64,000 bases of DNA from Sequoia sempervirens (Eukaryota; Streptophyta; Pinopsida; Cupressales; Cupressaceae), in NCBI GenBank assembly GCA_007258455.2, contig VDFB02000003.1, forward strand, positions 43,093,986 through 43,157,985, read 5' to 3'. The notes under the pieces were generated by a model that was not told where the DNA came from, searched no databases, and worked only from the letters and a program-made list of their open reading frames with translations. A program made the translations under genes and the position numbers. Position 1 is the stretch's first letter, and the number at the start of each line of letters is the position of its first letter. Shown piece after piece: positions 1 to 12,315 of the stretch.

Positions 1-492
1 GCTAACAACCATTACCAAGCTATTCTAGCTTTCAGGCAAAGAACACATAATCAAAAGAGCCCTGACTTCTTCGCCAAAGTTTACATTTACATAAGTTGAT
101 TGACTGGTAACCGTATTAAACTCATTTAAATGATCAGCAACTGACCCACCTTCTGCCATTTTCATATTAAATAAACGTTTCATAAGAAATACCTTATTTG
201 AAGTGAAAGGATTTTCATATAACTTCGTCAAGGTTTCCATCAACTCTTGAGTTGTCTTTGATGTTGTAATATTGAATGCCATTGATTGTGCCAGGCATAA
301 ATGAATGGCTCCCAGTGCCTTTTTGTTTAGAAGATTCCAATCCTCATCACTCATTATTGTCGGTTTCTTGGCTATTCCTTCCAATGACCTCCATAAATCC
401 TTCTGATAGAGATAATCTTCCATCTGCATCTTCCATAATTGATAGTTTTTCCCATTGAATTTATCTACCTTTAATTTACCCTCGCTCGCCAT
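1..492 (-). pseudogene. gag: Ty1/copia gag, N-terminal part
   Basis: Structural gag of a copia element, which would form the virus-like particle. The likely start is the Met at 492 (MASEGKLKV), with two earlier in-frame codons possible from 501. The N-terminal KFNGKNYQLWKMQME block and the following segment with tryptophan and 'LYENPFTSNKVFLMKRLF' match the DUF4219/UBN2 gag family. The frame stops at a TAG at 22-24, just after 'CSLPES'. Family members normally have tryptophan here and the frame continues sensibly (NSLVMVVS) to the edge, so a single TGG-to-TAG change is the likely cause. The zinc knuckle would be beyond the window. Confidence 0.85.
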
Positions 493-560
493 TGGTCCCA
501 CTTAGCCGTGAGACTCCCACTCAACCGTGAGACCTTCCTATAGATGATAATTGAACACAA

Positions 561-575
561 CCCACTATGATACCA
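561..575 (-). other. Primer-binding site, tRNA-iMet type
   Basis: On the minus strand this reads TGGTATCATAGTGGG, three bases inside the LTR. It shares TGGTATCA with the standard plant copia site complementary to initiator tRNA-Met, which confirms the direction of the element. Confidence 0.8.
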
Positions 576-578
576 CTT

Positions 579-1022
579 GTTAGGGTTAGAAGGCATATAT
601 CTAACAATTAAATGCAAATTTGATCAATAAAACAAAGAAATAAAACACAGAAAAACTATAGCAGAAATAAGACAACACAAAGAATTTAACGTGGTTCACC
701 CAATCAGGGCTACATCCACAAAACCGTAGCCATTCAATGATTTTATTATCCAGTGTAAAACATATTACAATATTTCTAATAATTCCCTACTGCAACCCCC
801 ATCCAAATCACTTATAACAAGCTTTTTAGAAGCTTCTAGAATTAGGGTTTTACAAAGTTGGTTTTTTTCCTTTTCGGTGATGAGATGAAAAAAATGGGAA
901 ATAATTTTTTCTTGGGGGCTGCTGCCCTCGAACCCCCGCTCGAGGCCTGACTCGGCCCTGGACCCCGGTGAGGATACATGAAGTGTGTACATTATAGCAT
1001 GATTAGTCACCACATACCAACA
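579..1022 (-). repeat. 5' LTR of copia element (444 bp)
   Basis: On the plus strand the ends are TGTTAG...CCAACA, short imperfect inverted ends of the LTR type. The body contains an ACGTGGTTCACCC motif near 691, common in plant copia LTRs. It is followed on its left by the primer site and on its right by LINE reverse-transcriptase sequence. Confidence 0.8.
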
Positions 1023-1099
1023 ATTATGAAAATAGTTTTCACTGCCCAAGATCACTCTCTAGAGCATGCTTGTGCCCTCCAAGAATGTCTCAGAGTTAT

Positions 1100-4000
1100 G
1101 CCTAACAAAATCTCTTTTGTTCAGAGGGATTACTGTGAGAAATTTATCACCATTAAGGATTTCAAAGAAGCTGTGAGCACTATAGAAGATTTCAAAGCAC
1201 TACGAATCGATGGTTCCCTTGTGAGTTCTATAAATCCCTTTGGGACTGTGTGGGAGAAGATCTTCATAAAGTTTACTTGGAGGGTTTTCATTCCAAATCC
1301 CTAGGCCATCTAATCAATAAAGGAAATATAAAATTCATACCTAAGGTTGGTGATCTTGAATACAACTACAATTGGTGGCCTATCGAGCTCCTCAATGTCT
1401 CCTACAAAATCATAGCCAAAGATCTTGCCTTGAAGATTTGTCATCTTCTCCCTCAAATCATTTTCCTAGAGTAGACTGGATTTATTAAATCCAAATTCAT
1501 TTTGGATAACATCATTGCAGTTTGGAAAGGTATGGAGTGAGCTCGGTGCTCCCACTAGAAAACCATTTTTTTGAAAATAGACTTTGCTAAAGCTTAGGAC
1601 CACATTGAATGGTTCTTCATTCTTGCTATGCTTTCTGCTCTGAACTTTGGTGCCAATTTTATCCAATCTGTGAGCATGTTTTTTTCCAAGGCCTCTACCT
1701 AGATCACTATCAATGACTGCTAATATTAATATTTTTTCTTGCTTTTCTCCATTTTCCAAGGTTTCCCACTTGCTCCTTCTTTGTATGTCCTTGTTGCTGA
1801 AGGTTTTGGCTATCTCCTAGCCCACTCTATCTCCCAAAGTCTTGTTTGGGGGATCACCTTGCCTAATTCATCAACTCATCTTGTTAATGGGCATTTTTTT
1901 GATGAATCTTTTCTAACTTTACTAGAGGATAAAGATAATGTCAAGGAAACCATAAAATTTCTTTGACATGTTTTTCTTGGCCTTTGGGTTTACTATTCAA
2001 TGGAACAAAAATTAATGCTATTGAAAATCTATTCTTCCCAGACCTCCTTGGATACAGTAATATGGATGGAAGTGGATATCTCAAGGGGAAATCTTTAGGT
2101 TCCTTGGAATTCCCTTTTCCTTTCAAGTTTTTCCTTCAAATTTATGGCAAGCAGTCCTCAATAAAATCAAGCAAAAGCTAGCTTTTTGGATCACCAAACC
2201 ACTTTCCTAGGCAAGTAGTCCTCAATAAAATAGAGCAAAAGCTAGATTTTTGGATCACCAAATCACTTTCTCTGGATAGGAAGTTCCAGGTGTGCTCTAA
2301 AATACCGACTGCTACTCATGTGTATTATTCTTCATGTTGGGCCTCTTCTAATTCCTCTTACATGAAGTTAGAGAAGTTTCTCAAGGATTTCCTTTGGGCC
2401 TCCTCTGAGACACAAAGGATTCCACCGCATTGCCTAAGAATTCTACTGCCTCCCTAGAGATTTTGGTGGGCTGGCCATAAAGGAAAGGGAAAAATCTATA
2501 TACCAAATGGATTATCCAAGACCTCAAAATAAATGAAGCCTGGAAGATCCTCCTCAAGCACTGCATTTCCTCAAGATATCTTGTTCACACATAGACTTGG
2601 AAATGGATTGGCCTTCACACCCTTCTCATAATGAAATATCTTGTTCAGATAGAGGGCACCTTTTTTTCCTTAAGCATTTGGTGTGCCTAGGAAGCCATTA
2701 AACCCTAGCTCAAATGGAATGGAAATGGATTTTTGGAAGCCTTATCTTTTAACCAACATAATATTTTGTGGTCTCCTTGTTTGCTAATTTGGGAAACCCT
2801 CTTGCCAAGCTGCCTTGGCCAAATGCTCTCAGATTTCACAAGAAGGGCATTCAGTCTCCAAAGGATTTTTTTTCTAGACCCATGATGAGCCTCACGTCAT
2901 GGGGAATATTCAAAGCCATGTTTGGATTAAATTCTCAAGCCCGAGATACCTTTGAAGGAGTTATTAATGCCATTTCGATTGATATGCTTCACAAAATTGA
3001 CATTCATTTCGCCAAACCTTGGTGGAAAGATTGGAAGTGGGGTCCAAATACCCCTTTCAAGAGCTACAAGCTCATCTTGGCTACCAATGGATTTCACCTC
3101 ATCTTCCAATGGTTAATAGTTTGAACTAGAGGTGACATCTACAAATGCTAGTTTCTGTTTGGCACCACATATTCACTAATGTGTTGGATGCTATTGTAGA
3201 GCCCAAGCTTTCTCACTTTGCCTAGTATATTCTTTTCCAAGGCTTACTAGTGGGATCTCGATTCACCCACCTAGGGGTTCCTGACCCTCGTTGCCATTTT
3301 TGTGGGTAACTTGAAAATTTTAAGCACCTCTTTTGGTTCTTCTCCAGAGCTCAATAGTTGTGGAATTGGATTCATGATTTATTTTGGCCCTTCCGGCTTG
3401 AACCGTTCTTCTAGCATATGATTCTGTTGGGAGATTGGCCCCACTTTCCTCACAAATATACCTAGATTTGACATGATTTCAAGGTGGAAATCCTCTTCAA
3501 CATTTGGAAAGATAGAAATTATGTTATTTTTGTCATAGCCAAAATGATAAGCATGTTTCACTTTTTTCTAAAGCTACTATATGCTCTAATGTGTTACTAT
3601 AGATTCAAGTGCAAGCTAACAAAGTTGCACTAGAAGTGGCTCACCTCTAGGAGCTACTAGACCTCTGGAGGAACACCCCTTATATTTTTGCTTGCATGTC
3701 GCCTTCTCTAGCTTCCTCTTGGAGCCGATTGCCTTCTTGAGTCTACCATAGGGGTAGGAGTGGCTCCACCCGGGACTCTCAGGTCGCGTGTCCTACTCCC
3801 CCACCTAGGCTCAATGTTGCAACGACTCACAGTATCACAGATGATTGCCTTCCCCTCCTCCTCAGGTTTCCTTGGGGCGGCCTTCAAGGGGCTTCTGGTG
3901 GTGGTGCTTCTGGTTGGTCTTCTAGCAGAGCTCTTGGTTGGCTTTCTACTAATTCCTCTAAGTGGCTCCCATGTTTGGTTCTGGTGATTTCTCCCATCTG

Positions 4001-4130
4001 CCAAGAAGATAAAGAAAAGGATGACGATAGATGGGCTCCTCCTGACGTCACTTCGGACCTTGTTGATATATGGGACAAGCCAAATGATAGGGACCCTCTT
4101 CCCACTGTTGACACTGCTCTCGTTGCTTAG
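1100..4130 (+). pseudogene. LINE C ORF2: reverse transcriptase and C-terminal region
   Basis: Remains of the LINE polyprotein that nicks target DNA and copies its RNA there. Recognisable blocks in order: 'GEDLHKVYLEGFHSKSL' and 'NKGNIKFIPKVGD...NWWPI' (1250-1474); 'TGFIKSKFILDNIIAVWKGME' at about 1475-1540, after an in-frame stop; the 'GFPLAPSLYVLVAEGFGYLL' palm segment (1750-1830); and 'HFFDESF' near 1895, where active RTs have an FADD/YADD motif. A zf-RVT-like stretch follows at 3000-3560. A long open segment at 3741-4130 ends in TAG and gives the C-terminus (DDRWAPPDVTSD). The frame shifts and stops many times, so no active enzyme is possible. A 166-aa minus-strand ORF over 3708-4208 is its shadow. 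Confidence 0.8.
2147..2274 (+). repeat. 64-bp tandem duplication inside LINE C
   Basis: Two adjacent copies (2147-2210 and 2211-2274) each begin GCAAG(C/T)AGTCCTCAATAAAA and share the later block TTTTTGGATCACCAAA. They differ by a few substitutions. 64 is not a multiple of three, so the duplication alone breaks the ORF2 frame. Confidence 0.8.
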
Positions 4131-4275
4131 TGGTTTTTCTATGTTTTTATAATTCTCCGTCTTTTGGGCTATGCCCATGTGACTCTTCAGGGTGTGCCTT
4201 CTTACCACCTAACTTTTTTTTTGTGAATATATGTAATATCATTTTTTAATTAATAGAAGGTGACACCTATTCATT

Positions 4276-4286
4276 AAAAAAAAAAA
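4276..4286 (+). other. LINE C poly(A) tail
   Basis: An 11-A run about 146 bp after the ORF2 stop, at the point where LINE-like sequence gives way to AT-rich DNA. Confidence 0.6.
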
Positions 4287-5459
4287 TTAATATAAAAAAT
4301 CTTATTTAACATAAAATTAAAAAAGTTAATAATCAAAATATCATTAAAGATGTGATGTGATGGTTAAAAATATTGCATGTTGACAAATCCATCAAGAAAC
4401 AAGACTACAAATATAACATAAATTAGAATAATAAAAATCTTATAAATTTAAATTAATCCTAACTAAAACAATCTATAAAAAAATTCCTAATAATAAATTT
4501 AATATAAACTAAATTAGATATACTAAAACTAATATATAATATTCATAAAGTAAAGCATAAACCAAATGAATAAAAATGCAAGGTGTATACTTTTAACTCT
4601 TTACAATTACATAGAAAGGTTTAAAGACTATGAAAAACGAATTATTTTTATAAAGTTAACTTTACCAAATAAAGTGTAGCTATTATAGTGATAAGCATGA
4701 TAGATTCAACAAGGGGAAATTAATATCTCATTAAAATATAAATCTTATTTAATCTTATATTAAAAGCATCTTTAAAAAAAAAACTTTAAAATTTAATAGG
4801 AAATTTTAAAAAAATTTCTTAAATCATCAAAAACTTCCATTGAAATTATGTCTGATTTAGGTGGAACATCTATTCAAAATGAGTGAGATTTTTATGTTAG
4901 AAGATACAATTTCTAAAACTACACCATGTAAGTGAATCTTAGAAATGTGTAAATAAAGAGACCATATTACTTACTACTTTTGAACTTTTTGTGTATAATA
5001 ATGTTATGGACAAAGGAAAGATTCATGTGGCACCCACGTAGGCAATACTTCAATGTTAATTGATTATATTGATATATTCATGTACTTTCGATAATGACAT
5101 TATATAAGGTTATAATTATGAAAGTTCATGTGGTATTGTTATGGCAATACTTGTGAATAAGAAGCAATATGAGCTTTTAGGTGTTAGACTAGGAGATGGA
5201 CTTTCAAAATAGAAATAAAATTAGAATGTAATTTTTTTTTAAATTTTAAATTATATTTGAGAAGGGTAATATTTAATAATAGAATATAATTATTTAGTTT
5301 ATTTATATGATGTCTATTTATATTCTATAAAAGAAATATATTTGTAATTTATTATATTTTAAGATTATATAAATAATAGTACACCTTCAATTTAGAGGAA
5401 TTATAATGTAATCAAGCATGTCTTTGAATTTTAAAATTTCTATTTTTTAATTATTTTTG
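4287..5459. other. AT-rich stretch, no gene seen
   Basis: Long A and T runs with frequent stops in all frames. I found no LTR ends, domain or strong tandem repeat. It may be the decayed downstream part of the copia element whose pol lies at 5460-6900, but nothing in the sequence proves this. Confidence 0.5.
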
Positions 5460-6900
5460 TTAGGATATCTACTAGTTGCTTTATAGTTGGATAATGTATC
5501 AATTTGACAGTGGCATCTTTTACATAATGTCAAATCAAATAGAATTTGGTGTTGATGTGATCGATTTGGTCATGAAATATTATATTTGTGGCTATTATGA
5601 TTATACAAGCGTTTTCAACCATGAGTAGGGTAGAAACTTAATTTTACTAAAAATCTTTAAGATTCTTTCTTAGCCACATTATTTTTTTATTGCATTTGAA
5701 GATACCATATATGGTGCTTGTGCTAAAGAAAGAGCTGACATTGATATATTTTTGAATTATAAGTGATGACTACTAAATCTAAATTCACCAAGAATATTGA
5801 AGTAGATTCTCACCTAAATAGTTTGAATATGATTATCCAAGTAGTTTGAAATATGTTGCCTTGTAGTATTTTAGCCCAAAATTTAGAGTGCCTTTTAGAA
5901 ATCGAAGAACCCTCTTTGTTGTTACCCAATGATTTTCTCTCTATTGTCGCATGAATCTAGAGAGAATTCCAACAACAAAAGAAATTTCTAACCTAATTGT
6001 GGTTACATAATTTAGAATACCAACGAGTTGTCTATACTTAGTTACATCTTCAAAATCTATAATATAATCTAATGTCAAATTTATATTTTGTTCCATGGTT
6101 TTGCTAAGTGGTTTATAGTCCACCATTCCAAATTTCTCAAAACTTCACCAATATAATTCTATTGGGTGATGAAATATACTTAGATTTTTCAATCACTTCA
6201 ATATGCAAATTACTTAAGAAGATGATCCAAATCTATTATTATATTAAAAAAAATTACCAATTTTTCTTTGACTTTTGTAGTGTACCTCCCATTAGTTCCT
6301 ATTGTGAGTAGTTCACCCACATATATGCCTAGGTAAATGACTATCTTAACAAAAAGGGTTGCATCTCCACATTTAAAATTCTTGACGCTCATGCTTAAGA
6401 GGTGCTCAATGAGTTTTTCATACCAATATATTGGGGCTTATTTCAAACCATATAAAAATTTTACCAACTTATACATTTTTTCTTCTCAAGCTTCAAATAC
6501 ATAACCTTTTGGTTGAACCATGTAAACCATTTATTTGACATCAACATTCAAAAAATTAGTTTTCACACCGATATAATGAACTTTCCATATGTTTTGTGCT
6601 ACAAAAGTTAAAAAAAAACACAAATGGTGGTCCATTTTATTATTTGTGCAAAATAATCCTCATAGTTTATCCCTTGATTTCTAGCATCTCTTTGTGAAAA
6701 TCCTTGCTTTGTATTATTAAAGTAAGCCATTTACTTTGTATTTGTTTGACTTAAAAGTGATTGAGGATCCACTAAATCCCAAATGTCATTCTTGACCAAG
6801 GTAAGGTATCATATAATACAAATATAAGGAAGCTCTACTAGTGTTTTTTGGCTTTGTTGGTGTCCATGCCATATTTATTTATGAAGCATGGCCCTTTATA
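5460..6900 (-). pseudogene. Decayed Ty1/copia pol: RT and RNase H
   Basis: Minus-strand remains of a copia polyprotein, broken by many stops and shifts. In order from the right: 'NDIWDLVDP' and 'QGINYEDYFAQIIKWTTI' (about 6800-6630), which match the start of the RVT_2 domain; 'KIFIWFEI' near 6450, resembling the KFLYGLKQ block; a frame at 6210-6392; then 'TKYRQLVGILNYVTTIRLEISFV' (5941-6126), which matches the end of the RT domain. The last block at 5463-5575 reads 'HINTKFYLI', a stop, then 'HYVKDATVKLIHYPTIKQL', the RNase H C-terminal region. No LTR was found for this copy. It cannot be part of the 1-1022 element because a LINE lies between them. Confidence 0.75.
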
Positions 6901-7449
6901 TTTTTTCTACATTTACTATGACACTCTTTAAGGTGTCATGCCTACATGAAATATTGTGCCTTTTAAATGGTCCCAACCTTTCATAAATCTACAATTGTTG
7001 TTGCTATAGTTGAAGGATTAATTGTGGTTATCAAGTTTATCCATAATTTTTTTCATGAGGTATGCTCTATGAGATTGTTTGGGTCCCTATTTGGGTTGAT
7101 CTCCTTGGGTTACCCTTTCCATGCTATAATTCTTGAGCCAAATAGAATCTTCCTTAAGCATTTTGGCTTATGTTCAACTTGAACAAATCTGTTTGACTCA
7201 CCCTCAATGGTGGGTTTGTGTTGAAGTGTATTGTTCTAAATATTTATAGGATAATATGGATATCTAAATTGTACAAATGAGATAAACTCAATGCATTAAT
7301 TACCTAAATTGATTGAACACTTGGAATTATTGTCACTTTCAAACATTAGATTTGGGACTACCCTTTGGGTTCTCCCCACCCTAAGACTTTAACTCAAATC
7401 ACCTTTGGTTCACAACCTACTACAAAAAAGAGAAAGGGTGACATATAAG
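6901..7449. other. Flank of the 11-kb element, no gene seen
   Basis: The stretch runs from the upstream end of the decayed copia pol to the insertion site at 7449. It has short open frames without a recognisable domain. Its right end (ATAAG at 7445-7449) is the left copy of the target duplication, so this DNA was once continuous with 18558 onward. Confidence 0.5.
7445..7449. repeat. Target-site duplication, left copy (ATAAG)
   Basis: ATAAG lies directly before the LTR that starts TGTGAACC, and the same five bases follow the other LTR at 18553-18557. A perfect 5-bp match is what Ty3/gypsy-type integration produces. Confidence 0.9.
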
Positions 7450-7910
7450 TGTGAACCTCAATCCTAGACCTGCATAAACACAAAGAACACATACAATGTT
7501 AGGAACATATGCAAGTTAGAACTAAGATTCCCCATGCAATTCATCTATAATGCTCAAAATAGGAAATAAATGAAGAACAAACAAAGAAAAGCTATTAAAT
7601 CCTATCAAAGCATGCAAACTCTCAATCCCAGGGGGGAATTGGTGCCATTTTGATGTAGAAAATGGCCCTTTCCCAATCCCTTGTAAGCTTGATGAAGATT
7701 TATCCACTTGATGATGATGAACAATGTGCTTCCTTGATGAAATCTGCAATAACCTAGCTATGATGATGGAAAAATGCTATGGAAATGAATGAATTTTCTC
7801 TAAATATGAAGATAGTAACTTTTGCTCTAAGTTATGGATGAAATTGTGGATCCAAATGAGCATGGTGATCTTACATGGATTGTGGATGATCAAATGCAAT
7901 AGAGGAGGTC

Positions 7911-7920
7911 TCTATTTATA
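7911..7920 (-). promoter_or_regulatory. TATA box of the LTR promoter (3' LTR copy)
   Basis: The minus strand reads TATAAATAGA. Read leftwards this leaves about 440 bp of R-U5 before the LTR end and about 850 bp of U3 upstream, a sensible layout. The same motif is at 17698-17707. Confidence 0.7.
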
Positions 7921-8413
7921 CCAAAGAAGGATGGAGGATTGAAGAATAGGATGAATGTGGGACTAAAGATAAACCAATGATAAAGTGCCACTTGTCAACA
8001 TGCTATTGAAGAGAGATGGAGCACATTTTGGGCAATGTGCAAGGAGGGGGAAATTTGAAATTCAAAAGATGGCTTGAAGGATGAGATGAAAGATGGAGTT
8101 AATATCACTTGGCTCAATAAAAGGACATGTAAGAGGCCTTTAATGCCTTGTTGGATGGACAAGTACTCTTGTGGGGAGATTTCAAATTTGAAGAATATTC
8201 CATCCTTTGATGCCTTTTTGAATGAAAAAGGAGATTTAATAAATCAATTAAAATGATTTTCATGAGCAAGTTGCAAAAGCTAGAGGATATGATGGATTAA
8301 GATTAGGATTAATCAGGATTTGATTAATTAAGATAGGAGATTAGTTGATTTGACCATTTTGACTTAGATTTTAGGATTAATTTAAATCAAAATGAGAGGA
8401 ATATGATTTAGAC

Positions 8414-8684
8414 TTTAATTAAATAAAAAATTGATTTATTTAATTAAAGAGGGATGATGTTAGATTAAATCAAATAAGTGTTAATTTATTTAATTTAATA
8501 GAGTGACTTTAGAGATTAATTAAATAAAGTGAATTATTTAATTAAATAGAGACTATAGGATTAATTAAATAAATTTGATTTATTTAATTAACAAGAGGTG
8601 ATGACTTAATTAGATAAACTTGATTTATTTAATTAAGAGGTGAAATGTGATGAATTTAATCAAATACAAATTATTTGATTAAAT
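8414..8684. repeat. Array of six short palindromes in the LTR
   Basis: Six A/T-only hairpin units begin at about 8414, 8463, 8514, 8561, 8605 and 8655, roughly 48 bp apart. A typical unit is TTAATTAAATAAA, a 6-8-nt spacer, then its inverse TTTATTTAATTAA. The arrangement is repeated in the other LTR at 18201-18470. It lies in U3, upstream of the TATA box. Confidence 0.8.
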
Positions 8685-8765
8685 GACTAGCAAAGGAGAT
8701 GATTTAGGATGAAGCAATGTTAGTAATCAAGATCAAGAGTAATTGGTACATTTTCCATGTCTACA

Positions 8766-8780
8766 TTTTTCCCCTCTTTG
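8766..8780 (-). other. Polypurine tract
   Basis: The minus strand reads CAAAGAGGGGAAAAA directly before the 3' LTR, the expected plus-strand priming site. Confidence 0.85.
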
Positions 8781-11700
8781 AAGCAAAGTACTTGCTACGT
8801 TGGTTCAAAGAATAAACTTGCCAAGATCAAAATTCAAAAATTCTATAATTTTTTCGGATGCCCCACTGTTGCCCTAGTGAAAGAATTATGCTAGTACACT
8901 GCCCCCTCGAGAGATTGAGCGAAAATTTCAATTTGAGGGTCGATCTTGCAACAAAGAGGTTCAAGATTAGTTTAGCTCAAATGTTTGATGTAGAAAGATT
9001 TGATGATGTAGACAGTCATCAGCCATGGGTAGCCTCATGTATATTTTGACATATTACACACACTTGATACTTGGACAAAACTCTTAGTAAAGAAGAATAA
9101 GAAGAAATGAGATGATGACAAGAGGATCCAACAAGTCCATGATCTACGAGACTTTATTAGAGATGATGATGAATGATGATGTTGATGATGCTTATTAGGA
9201 ATTGGGATTTTAAAAGGGCTACTTACCTTATGTTTGATAACACACGTAGGCATGATGCATCAAGGTATAAAGAACCAGGATGATGTTGTACCTAGTGAAA
9301 TGGACTTTGACTCGATAAACAAATAGAAGTATTCTTTTTCACACCTAACAAACAGAAACCTTGCAAGGATGCACTTTAAAAGTTTCAAACATCACAGACC
9401 AAAACATGGAAATGTATAACCTATCAATGCAATAGTCAACAAGCTGCCCAAAACACCCTCCATACATACCTAACAAAGCAAGTATTCGCTAAGTTATATT
9501 ACAAGAATGTCCAACAAGCACAACAAACAAAAGATAATGATCAATGCCCCATTCCTTTCTCTCTAGATCATTTTGATTAGACATCATTGAGAGGTCATTG
9601 GAATGAGCGCAATAAGATAAATAAAAAAGAAAAGATAAAGTAAACAAACAAGTTAATTTTCTTCATATCGCTCGCCAAAACTAAACTACAGTGATACATG
9701 ATGTTGATGCCCATTGTAGGAAGGATGCATCCTAGGACATGATGTTATCAGATGATTTGGGATTGATTGGATGATAGGCTATTGACACAAAGAGTTGACC
9801 AACTTGTCTACTTACTGAACTCAACTTGAGACCTTGATGTTTTGAGTTTTCACTTTTGAACTGCTAGACTTGTTTCCAACTGTTTCACCAAAGGTTGAGG
9901 ATGACAATGATTTATTATGAGCGAACATTTATTGCAGGTGAAAGCGAGATAGGAAGAATGGATTTTTTGGGTTTTTTGAATGCTTTTGAAGTTTTTTGAA
10001 ATGTTTTGAGGCTATTTTTGGTATTTTTTGAGATTTTGTGAATGTTTTGATTTTCCAATTTTTCAAATGTTTAGGTGTTTTATGAGATTTTGACCAGGAG
10101 ACTAACCTAAAGACCTATCCTAGGGGCCTCGGGGACTGGTCAACCAGATTAACCTTGCCTATGTTATACACACAGAGACCACATAGTTCGACTGACATAG
10201 TCTCAGGGGATGATCAAAGATCAACCTTGCCTACATTCAGAGCTCAGAGACTTGTAGTTCAACTTCATGTTTTTGATGTTTTTTTTGACTTTTTGAGCTA
10301 TTTTTGGATTTTTGATATGTTTTGAATGTTTTTGGATTTTCACATGATTTTGACGATTTGGATATGGATATGATATCAGTGATTTGTTTGGAATTTTGTT
10401 GAAAACCAAGCTAAGGTTGATTGATTGGATCGATGGCTTGATGATGAGAACATTGTTGAGGATACACAACAATGCAAGGATAGTGTTAAGCAACACAAGG
10501 ATTAGGATGGATATCCCAAGATGATGAGGGATTGACTGGATTTGATTGATCAAGATCGATGATGATAACATTGTTGAGGATACACAACAATGCAAGGATA
10601 GTGTTAAGCAATACAAGGATTGGGAAGGATATCCCGAGATGATGATGGATTGATTGGATGTGATTGATCAGGATTTTGAAACTTGGTTTGGAACAAATTT
10701 TTTTTTGAGTAATGGTGTGATGTTGAAGTGCAAATTAGATGCAACTGATATTGATTGTTTGGATTGATGTTCGATGAAAGATAAAGCTTGATAAGGAACA
10801 TCTTCCTATCAAAATATTCCATGGGCTAGTGATTTGGATTCTTGCTCATAAATGTTTTGACCAATTTGATTTCATGTTTTCCAATGTTTAGATCACCACA
10901 TAAGTTGGAGGATATAGATCAAGATTTGTTTTCGAAGCAAGATGTACATATTTTCCCCCAGTGTTTAGCAATGTATGGAATTCCATGGATGGATGGATGT
11001 GGTAAGCATGCAAAGGATGCCAAGGATTATCTTGTTAAAAGATAACAGGCTCGGATAGGGGATGGTTATTTGGATAATGCTTTATGGCTTAGATAATGTT
11101 GGGTAGGATAGGATCAATGAAAATGACTCATGTCAAGATGTCTACCATAAGCAAGTGTAAAGTGTACAACAAACTTTTGTCAAGATCAAGATAATGTGGA
11201 AGATGAATGCAGATGGATGAAAATGGATTGGATAAATGGTTTATGGATGAATGGATTTATTATGGATGAGATGGATGGAATGCTAGAGTTTATTATGGAT
11301 GGGATGAGATGCTTCCACTTGAACTAGTGCACTAGATGCTCGATTCTACACATGATGCCTATTTGCTAGGTTTTCATCATGTTACCTGTCCAAAGTGCCA
11401 CCATAGTGGTTTTCACTAGAGGAAGATTTTTGTTCTTTACTATTTTCAATCCTTTTTCAGATTTTTTTGGATTTTTATATTTTTTGATTTTTCTGAAAGA
11501 TTTTAAGCTCATGCTGAACCACCTGGTGATGCCGATGTAAATTCTTCTGTCATGATGTGCCATTGATATCCTGCTTGAAGAAAATTCTTTGCCAAGATAC
11601 ATGCACTTGAATGCAACTTTTGAGATTCCTGATCTGCTTTGCTATACTAGAGTTAACTTTGTCTTTGTGCGCATATTGCGATAGAGTGCCTTTTGAATCC

Positions 11701-12315
11701 TTATGATGAAGGGTGGCTACCAATACTTGGTCAATGTGAGAACTAGATATCATGCGTAGAGGCGTGGATGGAGTGTGTTTAGGAATAAAATATGGATTGG
11801 TTGATAGTTTAGAACCTTTGACTCTCCAAACTTGGGAAGATGAACAATAATGGGTGGATACAAAAGTGTGCATGGAATTAGGACCAATTGCTTGATATAT
11901 TTTGTACGTTGCTTAAGAAGCCTGCTTTTTCCTTTGTGGACATCTTTGATGGATACTTTTCCATTTTTTATTTTTCCCCATAGTTTCTTTGACTAATGGA
12001 GTTTGATAGGGATAATATTTCTTTGTATTTTTTGGTATCCATGTGTATTTGATTTGTAACGTTCTTTGTGCTTTGATTTAACTCTTTCTTTTGATGTTGG
12101 TCCCAATTTGTGGATAAGGTGATGGGTGGATGAAGATTCATGATGTGGCTGGTTGTAGTATTGGCATCAATTTCATCATAAGGATTCTTCGTGCTCCCTA
12201 TGTTGATGCTTGCACTAGATAAAGTTTCCCCCAATAATATAGAGGTATCACTGATGTTTTTAGCTCACTTAATTGTTGAATAACCAAGGCCTTGATGCTT
12301 GGGATTGGCGATAAT
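8781..12315 (-). other. Non-coding 3' region of the 11-kb element
   Basis: About 3.5 kb between the gag-like ORF and the polypurine tract. It holds GAT- and ATGGATG-rich simple sequence (around 9110-9200 and 11220-11310), T-rich runs (9960-10330) and the 118-bp tandem duplication. Short minus-strand frames, such as 88 aa at 11968-12234, have no recognisable domain. This is where pol would be expected in an autonomous element; I see no RT or integrase motif. Confidence 0.6.
10442..10680. repeat. 118-bp tandem duplication
   Basis: Two adjacent copies share the block CATTGTTGAGGATACACAAC, starting at 10451 in one and 10569 in the other, with a few substitutions between them. It lies in the non-coding 3' region of the 11-kb element. 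Confidence 0.85.

Larger units (their letters stand above)
1..1022 (-). mobile_element. Ty1/copia LTR retrotransposon, 5' end
   Basis: The element reads leftwards and runs off the left edge of the window. From its 5' end (right side) it has an LTR with TG...CA ends at 579-1022, an initiator-Met-type primer site, a short leader and the start of gag. Only the first part of gag is inside the window; protease, integrase, RT and the 3' LTR would lie further left. The right edge of the LTR abuts sequence that reads as LINE reverse transcriptase, so the copia element probably inserted into LINE C. The target duplication cannot be tested because the far end is missing. Confidence 0.85.
1023..4286 (+). 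mobile_element. LINE C: decayed L1-type retrotransposon, 5' part missing
   Basis: Plus-strand non-LTR element. It begins inside the reverse-transcriptase domain directly after the copia LTR and ends in an A-run at 4276-4286. ORF2 is broken many times. Endonuclease and ORF1 are not in the window; they may lie left of the copia insertion. No target duplication could be checked because the 5' end is absent. Confidence 0.8.
7450..8765 (-). repeat. 3' LTR of the 11-kb element (1316 bp)
   Basis: Plus-strand ends are TGTGAACC...GTCTACA. It matches 17246-18552 along its whole length with scattered substitutions and a few small indels. It contains a minus-strand TATA box and an array of short palindromes. 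Confidence 0.92.

Noticed and set aside
3708..4208. 166-aa minus-strand ORF
   Set aside because: It is the antisense shadow of the LINE C ORF2 C-terminus, whose plus-strand frame is open and ends at a natural stop.
8074..8256. Identical 60-aa ORFs in both LTRs of the 11-kb element (8074-8256 and 17861-18043)
   Set aside because: They are identical because the LTRs are; the plus-strand sense is antisense to the element and no domain or start context supports a gene.
8414..8684. Palindrome array as a CRISPR
   Set aside because: Plant LTR context, AT-only imperfect repeats and related spacers; it is a promoter-region repeat.
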